Source of the DNA: an uncultured Candidatus Saccharibacteria bacterium
GTDB taxonomy: Bacteria > Patescibacteriota > Saccharimonadia > Saccharimonadales > Saccharimonadaceae
Direction: 5' to 3'
NCBI GenBank assembly: GCA_937976315.1
Contig: CALJRR010000044.1
Coordinates: forward strand, 1-24,611
Length of the DNA stretch: 24,611 bases
The translations under genes and the position numbers were made by a program. Each line of letters begins with the position of its first letter. Position 1 is the stretch's first letter. Under the pieces are notes generated by a model. The model had not been told where the DNA came from. It searched no databases and saw only the letters and a list, made by a program, of their open reading frames with translations. Shown here piece by piece: positions 17,041 to 24,033 of this stretch.

Positions 17041-17850
17041 CTAAATCTCCTCTGCAAATGTCTTTGACTGCTTCTTAAAATACCAAACCGCAAACAGAAC
17101 CACTATAGCTATAGCTAAAAACGGCACAGACATCATTAACGGGCTTAATCTATTCCACATAATCATCGTATCTTTAGTTATAAGCACGTATCTACTATCT
17201 TGAATAATTTGTGCAACAGGATTAAGAAATAACAGATCAACAGCAAAATTACTCTTTTGTGAAACCATCTGCATTGGATAAATAACAGGGGTGGCATAAA
17301 ATGCAGCCTGAGTAAATACCTCCCATAGATATCCAGTATCTCGCGACTTAACATTAAGAGCGGACAAGAAAAAAGCCACCCCTAAAGCAAATATATACAG
17401 TTCAATTATTAACGGTACGATTAATAACGACATCCATGATAATTGAACCCCATTTACTAACACAAATAAAAGCACCACTATCATATTAAATAGTAAATTT
17501 ATCAATGAGGATACAGTGCCAGAAATTACAACAATATATTTAGGAAAATTAATCTTTCTAAGTAGGTCACCTCGACCTACTATAGAGTTTAGTCCTTGAT
17601 TAGTTGCTTCTACGAAGAAGTTCCATAAAATTATCCCCAGCAATAAATACACTGGAAAATGTTCTATATTCCTTCCTACTCCTAAAAATTTATCAAAAAC
17701 TACATACAATATTGAAAATAGAAAAAGTGGCTTAAGAACACTCCATACATATCCGAGAGCAGAACCCTGATATCTCAATTTAAAATCCGTAATAACTAAT
17801 TCCCTTAAGAGAATCCTGTTTTTCCTATTAAAAACTTCTAGCCACTTCAT
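17041..17850 (-). CDS. polysaccharide ABC exporter permease, Wzm/TagG type
   Basis: 269 residues from the ATG at 17850 (a GTG and an ATG at 17862 and 17859 are also in frame). The soluble N-terminal stretch with LLRELVITDFKLRYQGSALGYVWSVLKPL is the amphipathic family signature of ABC-2 exporters, followed by about six membrane helices. The start at 17850 was chosen because it mirrors exactly the plus-strand start at 17889 across a symmetric promoter and gives the usual length. It is the first gene of the operon permease, ATPase, tandem GT2, which exports an undecaprenyl-linked glycan across the membrane. Confidence 0.9.
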   Translation of the reverse strand: MKWLEVFNRKNRILLRELVITDFKLRYQGSALGYVWSVLKPLFLFSILYVVFDKFLGVGRNIEHFPVYLLLGIILWNFFVEATNQGLNSIVGRGDLLRKINFPKYIVVISGTVSSLINLLFNMIVVLLFVLVNGVQLSWMSLLIVPLIIELYIFALGVAFFLSALNVKSRDTGYLWEVFTQAAFYATPVIYPMQMVSQKSNFAVDLLFLNPVAQIIQDSRYVLITKDTMIMWNRLSPLMMSVPFLAIAIVVLFAVWYFKKQSKTFAEEI

Positions 17851-17893
17851 AATATACATCACCTATTATACAATACAAAAAGAACATTATGAA
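17846..17893. promoter_or_regulatory. symmetric divergent promoter
   Basis: Plus strand: TTCATA (17846-17851), 17 bases, TACAAT (17869-17874). Minus strand: TTCATA (17893 to 17888), 17 bases, TATAAT (17870 to 17865). TTCATAAT and ATTATGAA (17846-17853, 17886-17893) are a perfect 8-base inverted repeat, the centre being 17869/17870. Each -10 lies 14 bases from its start codon, so both leaders would be about 8 bases. The -35 of each direction overlaps the other gene's start codon. Confidence 0.6.
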
Positions 17894-18902
17894 TAGACTT
17901 GCAATTATAGTTCTTAACTGGAACGGATCTGACGACGCCATAGAGTGTGTTGATTCATTAATAAAACAAACCTTAAAACCTACTATTGTTATAGTAGATA
18001 ATAATAGTAGCGACAATTCTGTTGCCGTATTTGAAGAATATATATCGTCGCATAAAAAAGAAAAGATTATTTTGCTCAAAAACTCAGACAATCTAGGATT
18101 CGCGGGAGGAATTAATACAGGATTGATCTATGCTCTAAAAAACAACTTTGAATATATTGGAGTGCTTAATCCAGATGCAATAGCTGATAGAAACTGGTGC
18201 GAAGCTCTCATTTATCAATTATCAAAATACCCAGAATGCGGAATTGCGACTGGAATCTTACAAAGACGCAATAGCAAGACTCTCGACACAACTGGAGATT
18301 TTTACACAACGTGGGGACTTCCTGGACCAAGAAACCGTGATGATCCCATAAAAAATGCGCCAACTAAGCCTGGAGAAATATTTGGTGCAACTGGCGGCGG
18401 AGCTATTTATCGTGCAAAAATCTTTGATGATATAGATATGTTTGATGAAGATTTCTTCATGTATTATGAAGATGTCGACTTAAGCTTCCGAGCGCAATTA
18501 GCCGGCTGGAAAATTCGCTTCACACCCAAGGCTATCGCTTATCATAAAGTTGGCGCTAGTAGTAAAAAAGTCCCCGGATTAGCTGTTTATAATACTTTCA
18601 AAAACTTACCATTAGTCTTCATTAAAAATATTCCGGGTAAATTATTTTGGTATATTGGTGTACGATTTTTGCTGACATATTGGTTGATTTTTGCCAGCGC
18701 AATTCGTCACGGCAACGGTTGGCCCGCATTCAAGGGTGCTTTAGTATCAATTATTCACAAACCAGCAGCTTATAAAAAACGTCTTCATATCCAAAAAAAT
18801 TGTAAGGTTTCCGTCGACTATATCCGTAATATTGTTCACGATGGACCGCTACCAAATCAAACTGGTTTATTGAAATTTAAGAATTTTTTCAGAATAAAAT
18901 AA
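17889..18902 (+). CDS. GT2 glycosyltransferase, WbbL rhamnosyltransferase-like
   Basis: 337 residues. The GT-A domain has IIVLNWNG (6-13), VDNNSSD (36-42), NLGFAGGINTG (68-78), the nucleotide-sugar-binding LNPDA (93-97), a GGGAIYR block and EDVDL (194-198) followed by His219. This set is typical of WbbL-like rhamnosyltransferases that use dTDP-L-rhamnose, which the rfb genes in this window supply. A C-terminal hydrophobic patch (about 253-272) may hold it at the membrane. It is transcribed divergently from the ABC export operon and is followed 12 bases later by the GtrB-like gene. Rhamnose as donor is inference. Confidence 0.87.
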   Translation: MNRLAIIVLNWNGSDDAIECVDSLIKQTLKPTIVIVDNNSSDNSVAVFEEYISSHKKEKIILLKNSDNLGFAGGINTGLIYALKNNFEYIGVLNPDAIADRNWCEALIYQLSKYPECGIATGILQRRNSKTLDTTGDFYTTWGLPGPRNRDDPIKNAPTKPGEIFGATGGGAIYRAKIFDDIDMFDEDFFMYYEDVDLSFRAQLAGWKIRFTPKAIAYHKVGASSKKVPGLAVYNTFKNLPLVFIKNIPGKLFWYIGVRFLLTYWLIFASAIRHGNGWPAFKGALVSIIHKPAAYKKRLHIQKNCKVSVDYIRNIVHDGPLPNQTGLLKFKNFFRIK

Positions 18903-18914
18903 TATATTTATACT

Positions 18915-19865
18915 ATGAAAATCATCACCCTTCTCATTCCTGTCTACAATGAAGAATCCGTTTTGCCGCAATTATTTAAGCGCTTGGACGAATTTACAAA
19001 AAACACACCCAATTATCAATTCGAATTTCTCTTCATAAACGACGGCAGCACCGATAAATCTTTTTCAATCATAGCCGAGCAATCAAAAAAAGATTCTCGT
19101 ATCAGCTATATAAATCTATCGCGAAACTTCGGTAAGGAAATTGCCATGATAGCTGGAATTGACCACATAAAAAGTGACGCTCTGGTGATTATCGATGCAG
19201 ATTTACAAGACCCGCCAGAGATCATCCAGGAAATGATTTCACACTGGGAAGATGGTTACGATGACGTCTATGCTCGCCGTAACAATCGACAAGGCGAAAC
19301 CTGGCTGAAGAAAAAAACCAGCCAATGGTATTACAGAATATTGCAGAAATCGACCAACATTCCCATTCAGGTCGACACTGGAGACTTTCGCTTACTGGAT
19401 CGCCGATGCATTGAGGCTTTACAAAAATTCCGTGAATCTCAACGCAATACAAAAGCGATTTTCAGCTGGATTGGATATAAGAAAAAAGAGATATTTTATA
19501 ATCGCGACCCCAGATTAGCTGGTCAAACCAAGTGGAATTACCGGAAACTACTCAACTTAGCAATCGACGGGATCACCAGCTTTACTACCGCACCGCTACG
19601 CATGGCAACTATTTTCGGATTCATCATTTCGTTTATTGCTTTTGTTTGGATCGTCTATCTTTTAGTTCGCCCTTTGTTCGGAGTTTCTACTGGCGCTGGA
19701 TATTCCTCGCTAATGGCAGTTATCTTATTCCTCGGCGGAGTTCAGTTACTGTCTCTGGGTATAATTGGCGAATACGTAGGACGGATATTTATTGAGACAA
19801 AAAACAGACCATTATATTTAATAGAGGAGTATCATGCAGGAAATATTGAAAAAACACGCCGATAA
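18915..19865 (+). CDS. GtrB-like polyprenyl-phosphate glycosyltransferase
   Basis: 316 residues. ITLLIPVYNEE (4-14), INDGSTD (41-47), the metal-binding DADLQDPP (94-101), DTGDFRL and RxAGQTKW (200-207) are the DPM1/GtrB core motifs. Two C-terminal helices (about 229-254 and 266-288) anchor it. It would charge undecaprenyl phosphate with a sugar on the cytosolic face. No Shine-Dalgarno sequence precedes the ATG; instead TATATT (18903-18908) lies 6 bases upstream, so an internal leaderless transcript is possible. Its last 32 bases overlap the following gtrA gene, a usual pairing. Confidence 0.9.
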   Translation: MKIITLLIPVYNEESVLPQLFKRLDEFTKNTPNYQFEFLFINDGSTDKSFSIIAEQSKKDSRISYINLSRNFGKEIAMIAGIDHIKSDALVIIDADLQDPPEIIQEMISHWEDGYDDVYARRNNRQGETWLKKKTSQWYYRILQKSTNIPIQVDTGDFRLLDRRCIEALQKFRESQRNTKAIFSWIGYKKKEIFYNRDPRLAGQTKWNYRKLLNLAIDGITSFTTAPLRMATIFGFIISFIAFVWIVYLLVRPLFGVSTGAGYSSLMAVILFLGGVQLLSLGIIGEYVGRIFIETKNRPLYLIEEYHAGNIEKTRR

Positions 19866-20268
19866 ATTAAGATTTCTTATCGTTGGCAGTACTAATACAG
19901 TACTAGATTTTGGTATACTTTTTAGCTTAACAATCTTCTTAAATATCCCAAAAGAGTTTGCTAATTTTATATCAACATTCGTTGCTTTTTTGTTCTCATT
20001 TTTTGCAAATAAAAAATATACTTTCAAGTCAACATCTCAAAACTTGAAAAAACAATTTCTTTTATTCGCCGCAGTTACACTATTTGGTTTATGGGTAATT
20101 CAGACAATTATTATCGCTATTATCACATCGATATTTATAAACTTTGGATTAAATAAATCACTCGCTCTATTAATTAGCAAGCTAGCCGCCACGGTAGTCA
20201 GCCTCGTTTGGAATTATGTTCTATATTCCAGAATAGTCTTTAAGGATGCTAAGAACTCTTCTGACTAA
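19834..20268 (+). CDS. GtrA family membrane protein
   Basis: 144 residues with four predicted membrane helices (about 12-32, 38-58, 73-97 and 108-134) and the loop ANKKYTFKS between helices 2 and 3, as in GtrA. It likely helps move or use the lipid-linked sugar made by the GtrB-like enzyme whose gene it overlaps by 32 bases. GAGGAG a few bases before the ATG at 19834 supports the start. Its 3' end overlaps khpB on the opposite strand by 20 bases. Confidence 0.88.
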   Translation: MQEILKKHADKLRFLIVGSTNTVLDFGILFSLTIFLNIPKEFANFISTFVAFLFSFFANKKYTFKSTSQNLKKQFLLFAAVTLFGLWVIQTIIIAIITSIFINFGLNKSLALLISKLAATVVSLVWNYVLYSRIVFKDAKNSSD

Positions 20269-20710
20269 TAATCAGCCGTCGTTCGCGACCTTCACCTTCA
20301 GAATGCGTATCAATATCGCTATATTCACCAGCCAAGTGATGCACCGTCCAGCGATCAGCAGCATTCAAATCCACCACCTTTGATTCACCAGTTCGTCGAA
20401 CTTCCTCAATCCAGCCGCGCGCCTTTTCGGCAATTTTTTCAGCGTGCTGCTTTTTATAGTCCGCAATATCCAAATTCACCCGAACAGTTGACGCTTCTTT
20501 ATGACGAAGCGCTGTCGACAAAAGATTCTGAATACTACGCAATGTTTCCGCATTTCTGCCGATTAAAATACTGCTTCGCTCGCTATGTGGAATTGAGGCT
20601 ACAACAATTCCATCTTCGATTTTTACCGAAACTTCCAGATTCAAGTCAAAGAATGTTAGCAAATCCTCTAAATATTTTTTTACAAATTCAACCGTTTCAA
20701 TTTGGTCCAT
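20249..20710 (-). CDS. khpB: KhpB/Jag RNA-binding protein
   Basis: 153 residues. A KH-like domain (about 25-80, GRNA at 51-54 as the GxxG loop) is followed by an R3H domain with Arg120xxxHis124 in ADRWTVHHLA. It is an RNA-binding protein linked to cell-wall growth in Gram-positives. The Jag_N domain found in longer homologues is missing, so this is the short form. AAGGAGG precedes the ATG at 20710. It lies 9 bases after yidC in the conserved rpmH-rnpA-yidC-jag order. Confidence 0.9.
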   Translation of the reverse strand: MDQIETVEFVKKYLEDLLTFFDLNLEVSVKIEDGIVVASIPHSERSSILIGRNAETLRSIQNLLSTALRHKEASTVRVNLDIADYKKQHAEKIAEKARGWIEEVRRTGESKVVDLNAADRWTVHHLAGEYSDIDTHSEGEGRERRLIISQKSS

Positions 20711-20719
20711 AAATCCTCC

Positions 20720-21640
20720 TTAATCCTTAGCCTTGATCCGAGTTATCCTAGCCTCTGTAGCCTTTTTAACACGTTTATCGATTTTTGTCGATGCTTTAGA
20801 TTTTTGGGATGATTTTTTATCTGCAATTTCTTGCATTTCTTTAGAGTCTTGCTTGAAGATAATATAATTCTGGAGATATCCCACGGCACTAGCCGTCGTC
20901 AAATAAAGCGCCAAAGCTGCCGGCAAATACACAATCACGAAGAACATCATTACTGGCATAAATTTCATCATTTTTCGTGTCATAATGGCATTTACTTCTG
21001 CCTGATCTGCTTCTTTTCCATCGCCAGCCTCAGCTAAAATGTCACGCAACTTACGATTGCTGTCAGATTGGGGCGACAATTGTTTTGAAGTTAAATATTG
21101 CAAATATGCCGCGACTGCCGCCAAAATAACCAAGCCAACAACAATTCCATTCTTTGATATCGCGTGTTGCGTTAAATCTATAATTCCCAGGAAATTCTGA
21201 TTAAATTGATCCGGATTATTTACTAGATTATTAGCGACCGGCAGATTTTTCATAAAATCATAAACATATTTTCCTAAGTCGGCGCGGCTAGAAACGAAAA
21301 TCTGCACCACTCGATACATCGCAATCAAAATTGGCAGCTGAATAATCATAACGCCAATTGAGCCAAAGGCACTGACATTGTGTTTTTTATAAAGCTCCAC
21401 CATCGCTAGGTTACGCATTTGTGGATTTTTTGCGTACTGTTTTTTGATCTTCACCAACTCTGGCTGCATTCTACGCATCGCCTTTGCCTGATGAAGCTGC
21501 TTCTTAATTAGCGGCCAAAGTAAAAGTCTTACAATAATCGTAAAGATAATGACGCTAACACCAAAATCCGGAATCAGACTATAAATAGCCATTAGCAAAT
21601 TTAAAATCGGTCGAACAATAAACTCATCAAAAAAACTCAT
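20720..21640 (-). CDS. yidC: membrane protein insertase YidC/Oxa1
   Basis: 306 residues. Five hydrophobic segments (about 10-24, 28-45, 95-116, 162-185 and 228-256) and the conserved intramembrane Arg38 in FTIIVRLLLWPL mark a Gram-positive-style YidC without the large periplasmic domain. The C-terminal tail is very basic (KKSSQKSKASTKIDKR...), as used for ribosome contact. It inserts proteins into the cytoplasmic membrane. TGCTATAAT lies 6 bases before the ATG, with no Shine-Dalgarno sequence, pointing to a leaderless transcript. Confidence 0.95.
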   Translation of the reverse strand: MSFFDEFIVRPILNLLMAIYSLIPDFGVSVIIFTIIVRLLLWPLIKKQLHQAKAMRRMQPELVKIKKQYAKNPQMRNLAMVELYKKHNVSAFGSIGVMIIQLPILIAMYRVVQIFVSSRADLGKYVYDFMKNLPVANNLVNNPDQFNQNFLGIIDLTQHAISKNGIVVGLVILAAVAAYLQYLTSKQLSPQSDSNRKLRDILAEAGDGKEADQAEVNAIMTRKMMKFMPVMMFFVIVYLPAALALYLTTASAVGYLQNYIIFKQDSKEMQEIADKKSSQKSKASTKIDKRVKKATEARITRIKAKD

Positions 21641-21646
21641 GTCTTA

Positions 21647-21655
21647 ATTATAGCA
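21647..21655 (-). promoter_or_regulatory. extended -10 promoter of yidC
   Basis: Minus-strand TGCTATAAT (21655 to 21647), then 6 bases, then ATG (21640). The start of transcription would fall at or next to the start codon. No good -35 is seen. Confidence 0.65.
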
Positions 21656-21664
21656 AAAAAGTGC

Positions 21665-22012
21665 CTATTTATACAGTTGAGCTTGAGAGAAAAGATTCTT
21701 TATTGTCTGTTTTAGATCTTTATGCGGCATCGATAAAACTTCCGCCGAAAATATAATAACAGCCACGTCTTGGTCATTTTTCATATTAGGCAGCTCCAGG
21801 CGAATAATTTCATAAATACGTCGACGTATACGATTCCGACGCACCGCTGATTTTAGAACTTTTTTACTAACAACAACCGCAAACCTACTGTGATTTCGAT
21901 ACGGATTCTTCACATATTTTATTGTGGCTATAGACGAACGAACCGCCTGTCCATTTTTATAGACAAACTTAAGACTGCCATGACCATGAAACCGATTACA
22001 TTGTTGTAACAT
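21665..22012 (-). CDS. rnpA: ribonuclease P protein component
   Basis: 115 residues, typical length. NRF near the N-terminus, RFAVVVSKKVLKSAVRRNRIRRRI (about 43-66) with the basic RNR helix, and the following IYEIIRLE are the family marks. It binds RNase P RNA for tRNA 5' processing. It lies between rpmH and yidC. TGATATAAT ends 8 bases before the ATG (22012), so the leader would be 1-2 bases. Confidence 0.95.
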   Translation of the reverse strand: MLQQCNRFHGHGSLKFVYKNGQAVRSSIATIKYVKNPYRNHSRFAVVVSKKVLKSAVRRNRIRRRIYEIIRLELPNMKNDQDVAVIIFSAEVLSMPHKDLKQTIKNLFSQAQLYK

Positions 22013-22020
22013 ATTTTACA

Positions 22021-22029
22021 ATTATATCA
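22021..22029 (-). promoter_or_regulatory. extended -10 promoter of rnpA
   Basis: Minus-strand TGATATAAT (22029 to 22021) is an extended -10. It begins right in the T-run of the rpmH terminator and lies 8 bases before the rnpA ATG. Confidence 0.55.
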
Positions 22030-22055
22030 AAAAATCCCGCCTTCATCGACGGGAT
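22029..22055 (-). terminator. intrinsic terminator after rpmH
   Basis: Read on the minus strand, ATCCCG pairs with CGGGAT around a 10-base loop and is followed by a T-run (GGGATTTTTTG). It lies 17 bases after the rpmH stop. Confidence 0.7.
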
Positions 22056-22071
22056 AATTTTTAGCTATTAA

Positions 22072-22209
22072 TTAAATAGCAATTTTAGCGCGACCCTTTA
22101 GGCGGCGGCGCTTCAAAACCAGCCTACCAGCCTTGGTAGAAACTCGTGCCCTAAAACCATGCGTCTTTGCACGGTGTCGGGTGTGTGGTTGAAATGTTCG
22201 CTTTGGCAT
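22072..22209 (-). CDS. rpmH: 50S ribosomal protein L34
   Basis: 45 residues beginning MPKRTFQPHTRHRAKTHGFR and ending RRRLKGRAKIAI, a textbook L34: Arg/Lys-rich, FRARVSTKAGR in the middle. It is the first gene of the minus-strand rpmH-rnpA-yidC-khpB group and is divergent from dnaA. Start at 22209 is fixed by the conserved MPKRTFQP. TATACT lies 10 bases upstream, so the leader is very short and there is no Shine-Dalgarno sequence. Confidence 0.98.
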   Translation of the reverse strand: MPKRTFQPHTRHRAKTHGFRARVSTKAGRLVLKRRRLKGRAKIAI

Positions 22210-22219
22210 ATCAACAAAT

Positions 22220-22248
22220 AGTATATATTCTTTCAGTACTTTTTGCAA
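22220..22248 (-). promoter_or_regulatory. promoter of rpmH
   Basis: Minus-strand TTGCAA (22248 to 22243), a 17-base spacer and TATACT (22225 to 22220), followed after 10 bases by the rpmH ATG. Confidence 0.7.
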
Positions 22249-22260
22249 GTCGACAATGAC

Positions 22261-22377
22261 TTTTCCACTATCGACGTATATTTTTCCACAGTTTTAACAG
22301 ATGAGAATTTTAATTGTGGAAAACTCTACCCCTGTTTTGGATGGTAACATTTCTACTCCGTTCATACTTGTGGAAAA
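22261..22377. other. DnaA-box cluster upstream of dnaA (oriC part)
   Basis: DnaA-box-like nonamers: TTTTCCACT (22261-22269), TTTTCCACA (22282-22290), TGTGGAAAA (22315-22323) and TGTGGAAAA (22369-22377). The last two sit inside identical 13-mers TTGTGGAAAACTC 54 bases apart. The region lies between divergent rpmH and dnaA. The last box overlaps the dnaA -35 region. Confidence 0.75.
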
Positions 22378-22397
22378 CTCCCCATATTTGCTATAGT
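22368..22397 (+). promoter_or_regulatory. promoter of dnaA, overlapped by a DnaA box
   Basis: TTGTGG (22368-22373), 18 bases, TATAGT (22392-22397) with TGC in front (extended -10). The leader to the GTG at 22433 is about 29 bases and includes GAGGGAG (22418-22424). DnaA bound at 22369-22377 would cover the -35. Confidence 0.6.
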
Positions 22398-22432
22398 AAG
22401 GATAGTTAACAGAATTTGAGGGAGTAATTTTC

Positions 22433-23788
22433 GTGGATAGTCATGCGGTTTGGCAGGGTGTTTTAGGTGAGATTGAAGTAACTGTATCGTCTTCGTCATT
22501 TACTGCGTGGTTCAAAAATACCAAATTGGAAATAATCTCCGACAAAGAAATTCTTATAATTGCGCCGAATATTTTTGCTAGAACTCAACTTGAAAAGCGA
22601 TTTCATCCGCAAATATTGGAAGCCTTGGCTCACAACGGCATCAATGCTCCGTCTATTTCTTATAACGTCGAATCTAGTAATAAAAAACCGCGCGTTAATC
22701 GTGAAGTTGATAAAAGTGGACAACAAGAACCAGCAAAGCCACTAATTTTACCGTCGAGAAAATCTCATTCTAGCAATCTTAATCCCAGGTATACCTTTGA
22801 TAATTTCATCGTCGGTTCAAGTAACGATCTGGCCTATGCTGCCTGCCAAGCGGTCGCCGCACATCCAGGAGAAAAATATAATCCACTCTATCTTTACGGA
22901 GGCTCTGGACTTGGTAAAACTCACTTAATGCAAGCTGTTGGTAACGAGATAGTTAAAAAACAACCTTCGGCGCGCGTGCTTTACATCACTACGGAAACGT
23001 TTGTTAATGAGTTTCTGGATTCTATTCGTTTCAAGAAAAAAGGCTTTTCCGATAAATATCGCAATGTCGATGTATTGATTGTCGATGATATGCAATTTAT
23101 CGCCGGGAAAGAAAAAACTCAGGACGAATTTTTCCATACATTTAACGATCTTCATCAAAACAACAAGCAAATTATTATTAGCTCAGATAAACCGCCAAAA
23201 AGCATTCCTACTTTAACCGATCGTTTGCGCAGTCGATTTGAATGGGGTATGGCGATTGATATTCAGATGCCTGATTATGAAACTCGTTGCGCTATCGTTA
23301 AAGCGAAAGCTGAACTCAGCAACACTGAACTAGATTCCGATGTTGTAGAATATCTGGCGACCAACTTTAAGACAAACATTCGCGAGCTAGAAGGCGCTTT
23401 GAATCGGCTGCTTGCTTATGCGGAAATGCAGAATTTCACGCCTGATTTAGCGGCAGCTGAAGGAATTTTGGGAGATATTAAACGCAATAGACCACAACAT
23501 ATAACAGCCAAACAGATAATTGATAAGACAGCACGCTATTATAATATTGACGTAAAAGATATGTGCTCATCCAGGCGAGATAAATTTATCGCGATGCCAA
23601 GACAAATTGCGATGTTCCTTCTGCGTAGCGAACTGAAAATGAGTTTTCCGAAAATTGCCCAAGAGCTTGGACGAAAAGACCACACGACCGCTATGCATTC
23701 AATTGAAAAGATTACTAAAGAAAGTCTTACTAATGTCAGTATTCGCGAGCAAATTAACGATATTAAGGATAAATTATATGTTCATTAA
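22433..23788 (+). CDS. dnaA: chromosomal replication initiator DnaA
   Basis: 451 residues with GTG start, 8 bases after GAGGGAG. Domain I (about 1-75), a linker (about 80-118), the AAA+ domain with Walker A GGSGLGKT (156-163) and Walker B VLIVDD (214-219), and the C-terminal DNA-binding domain with the family signature (about 401-421, KDHTTAMHSIEKI) are all present. It opens the origin. DnaA boxes on both sides, one over its own promoter, point to autoregulation. It is followed by the origin gap and dnaN. Confidence 0.98.
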   Translation: MDSHAVWQGVLGEIEVTVSSSSFTAWFKNTKLEIISDKEILIIAPNIFARTQLEKRFHPQILEALAHNGINAPSISYNVESSNKKPRVNREVDKSGQQEPAKPLILPSRKSHSSNLNPRYTFDNFIVGSSNDLAYAACQAVAAHPGEKYNPLYLYGGSGLGKTHLMQAVGNEIVKKQPSARVLYITTETFVNEFLDSIRFKKKGFSDKYRNVDVLIVDDMQFIAGKEKTQDEFFHTFNDLHQNNKQIIISSDKPPKSIPTLTDRLRSRFEWGMAIDIQMPDYETRCAIVKAKAELSNTELDSDVVEYLATNFKTNIRELEGALNRLLAYAEMQNFTPDLAAAEGILGDIKRNRPQHITAKQIIDKTARYYNIDVKDMCSSRRDKFIAMPRQIAMFLLRSELKMSFPKIAQELGRKDHTTAMHSIEKITKESLTNVSIREQINDIKDKLYVH

Positions 23789-23789
23789 T

Positions 23790-24022
23790 TGTGGAAAAGC
23801 TGTGCAGATGTTGTGTTTTTGCGGCGACTTACCAACACACAGATCTGTGGAAAGAAAACGACAAGTCAGCAGACAGTGGAATAATACACAAATATCCACT
23901 ATAAAGTCCACAAATAGCACACAGAGTTTTCCACCTATTCTATCACCACTTCACCCCTGTTTGAACACATTTTTTACCCAATTTCCACAGCACCTATTAC
24001 TATTAAGACTAATTAAAAATTA
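23790..24022. other. origin of replication: DnaA boxes and unwinding module between dnaA and dnaN
   Basis: This gap holds no gene. Box-like nonamers: TGTGGAAAA (23790-23798), TGTGGAAAG (23846-23854), ATATCCACT (23892-23900), AAGTCCACA (23904-23912), TTTTCCACC (23927-23935) and ATTTCCACA (23981-23989). After the last box come GCAC (23990-23993), the trinucleotides CTA TTA CTA TTA (23994-24005), AGA, CTA (24009-24011) and an A/T-only run to about 24022. This order, box, GC-containing spacer, trinucleotides, AT-rich, matches the Bacillus-type basal unwinding system as known from the literature. Confidence 0.8.
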
Positions 24023-24033
24023 AGGAAAGTATA

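Noticed and set aside
17828..18091. Minus-strand ORF of 87 codons across the divergent promoter
   Set aside because: It is antisense to the well-supported rhamnosyltransferase-like gene and matches no pattern I know.
23993..24022. Leader peptide or promoter for dnaN in the AT-rich stretch
   Set aside because: No TATAAT with correct spacing was found; the stretch is better explained as the unwinding region.
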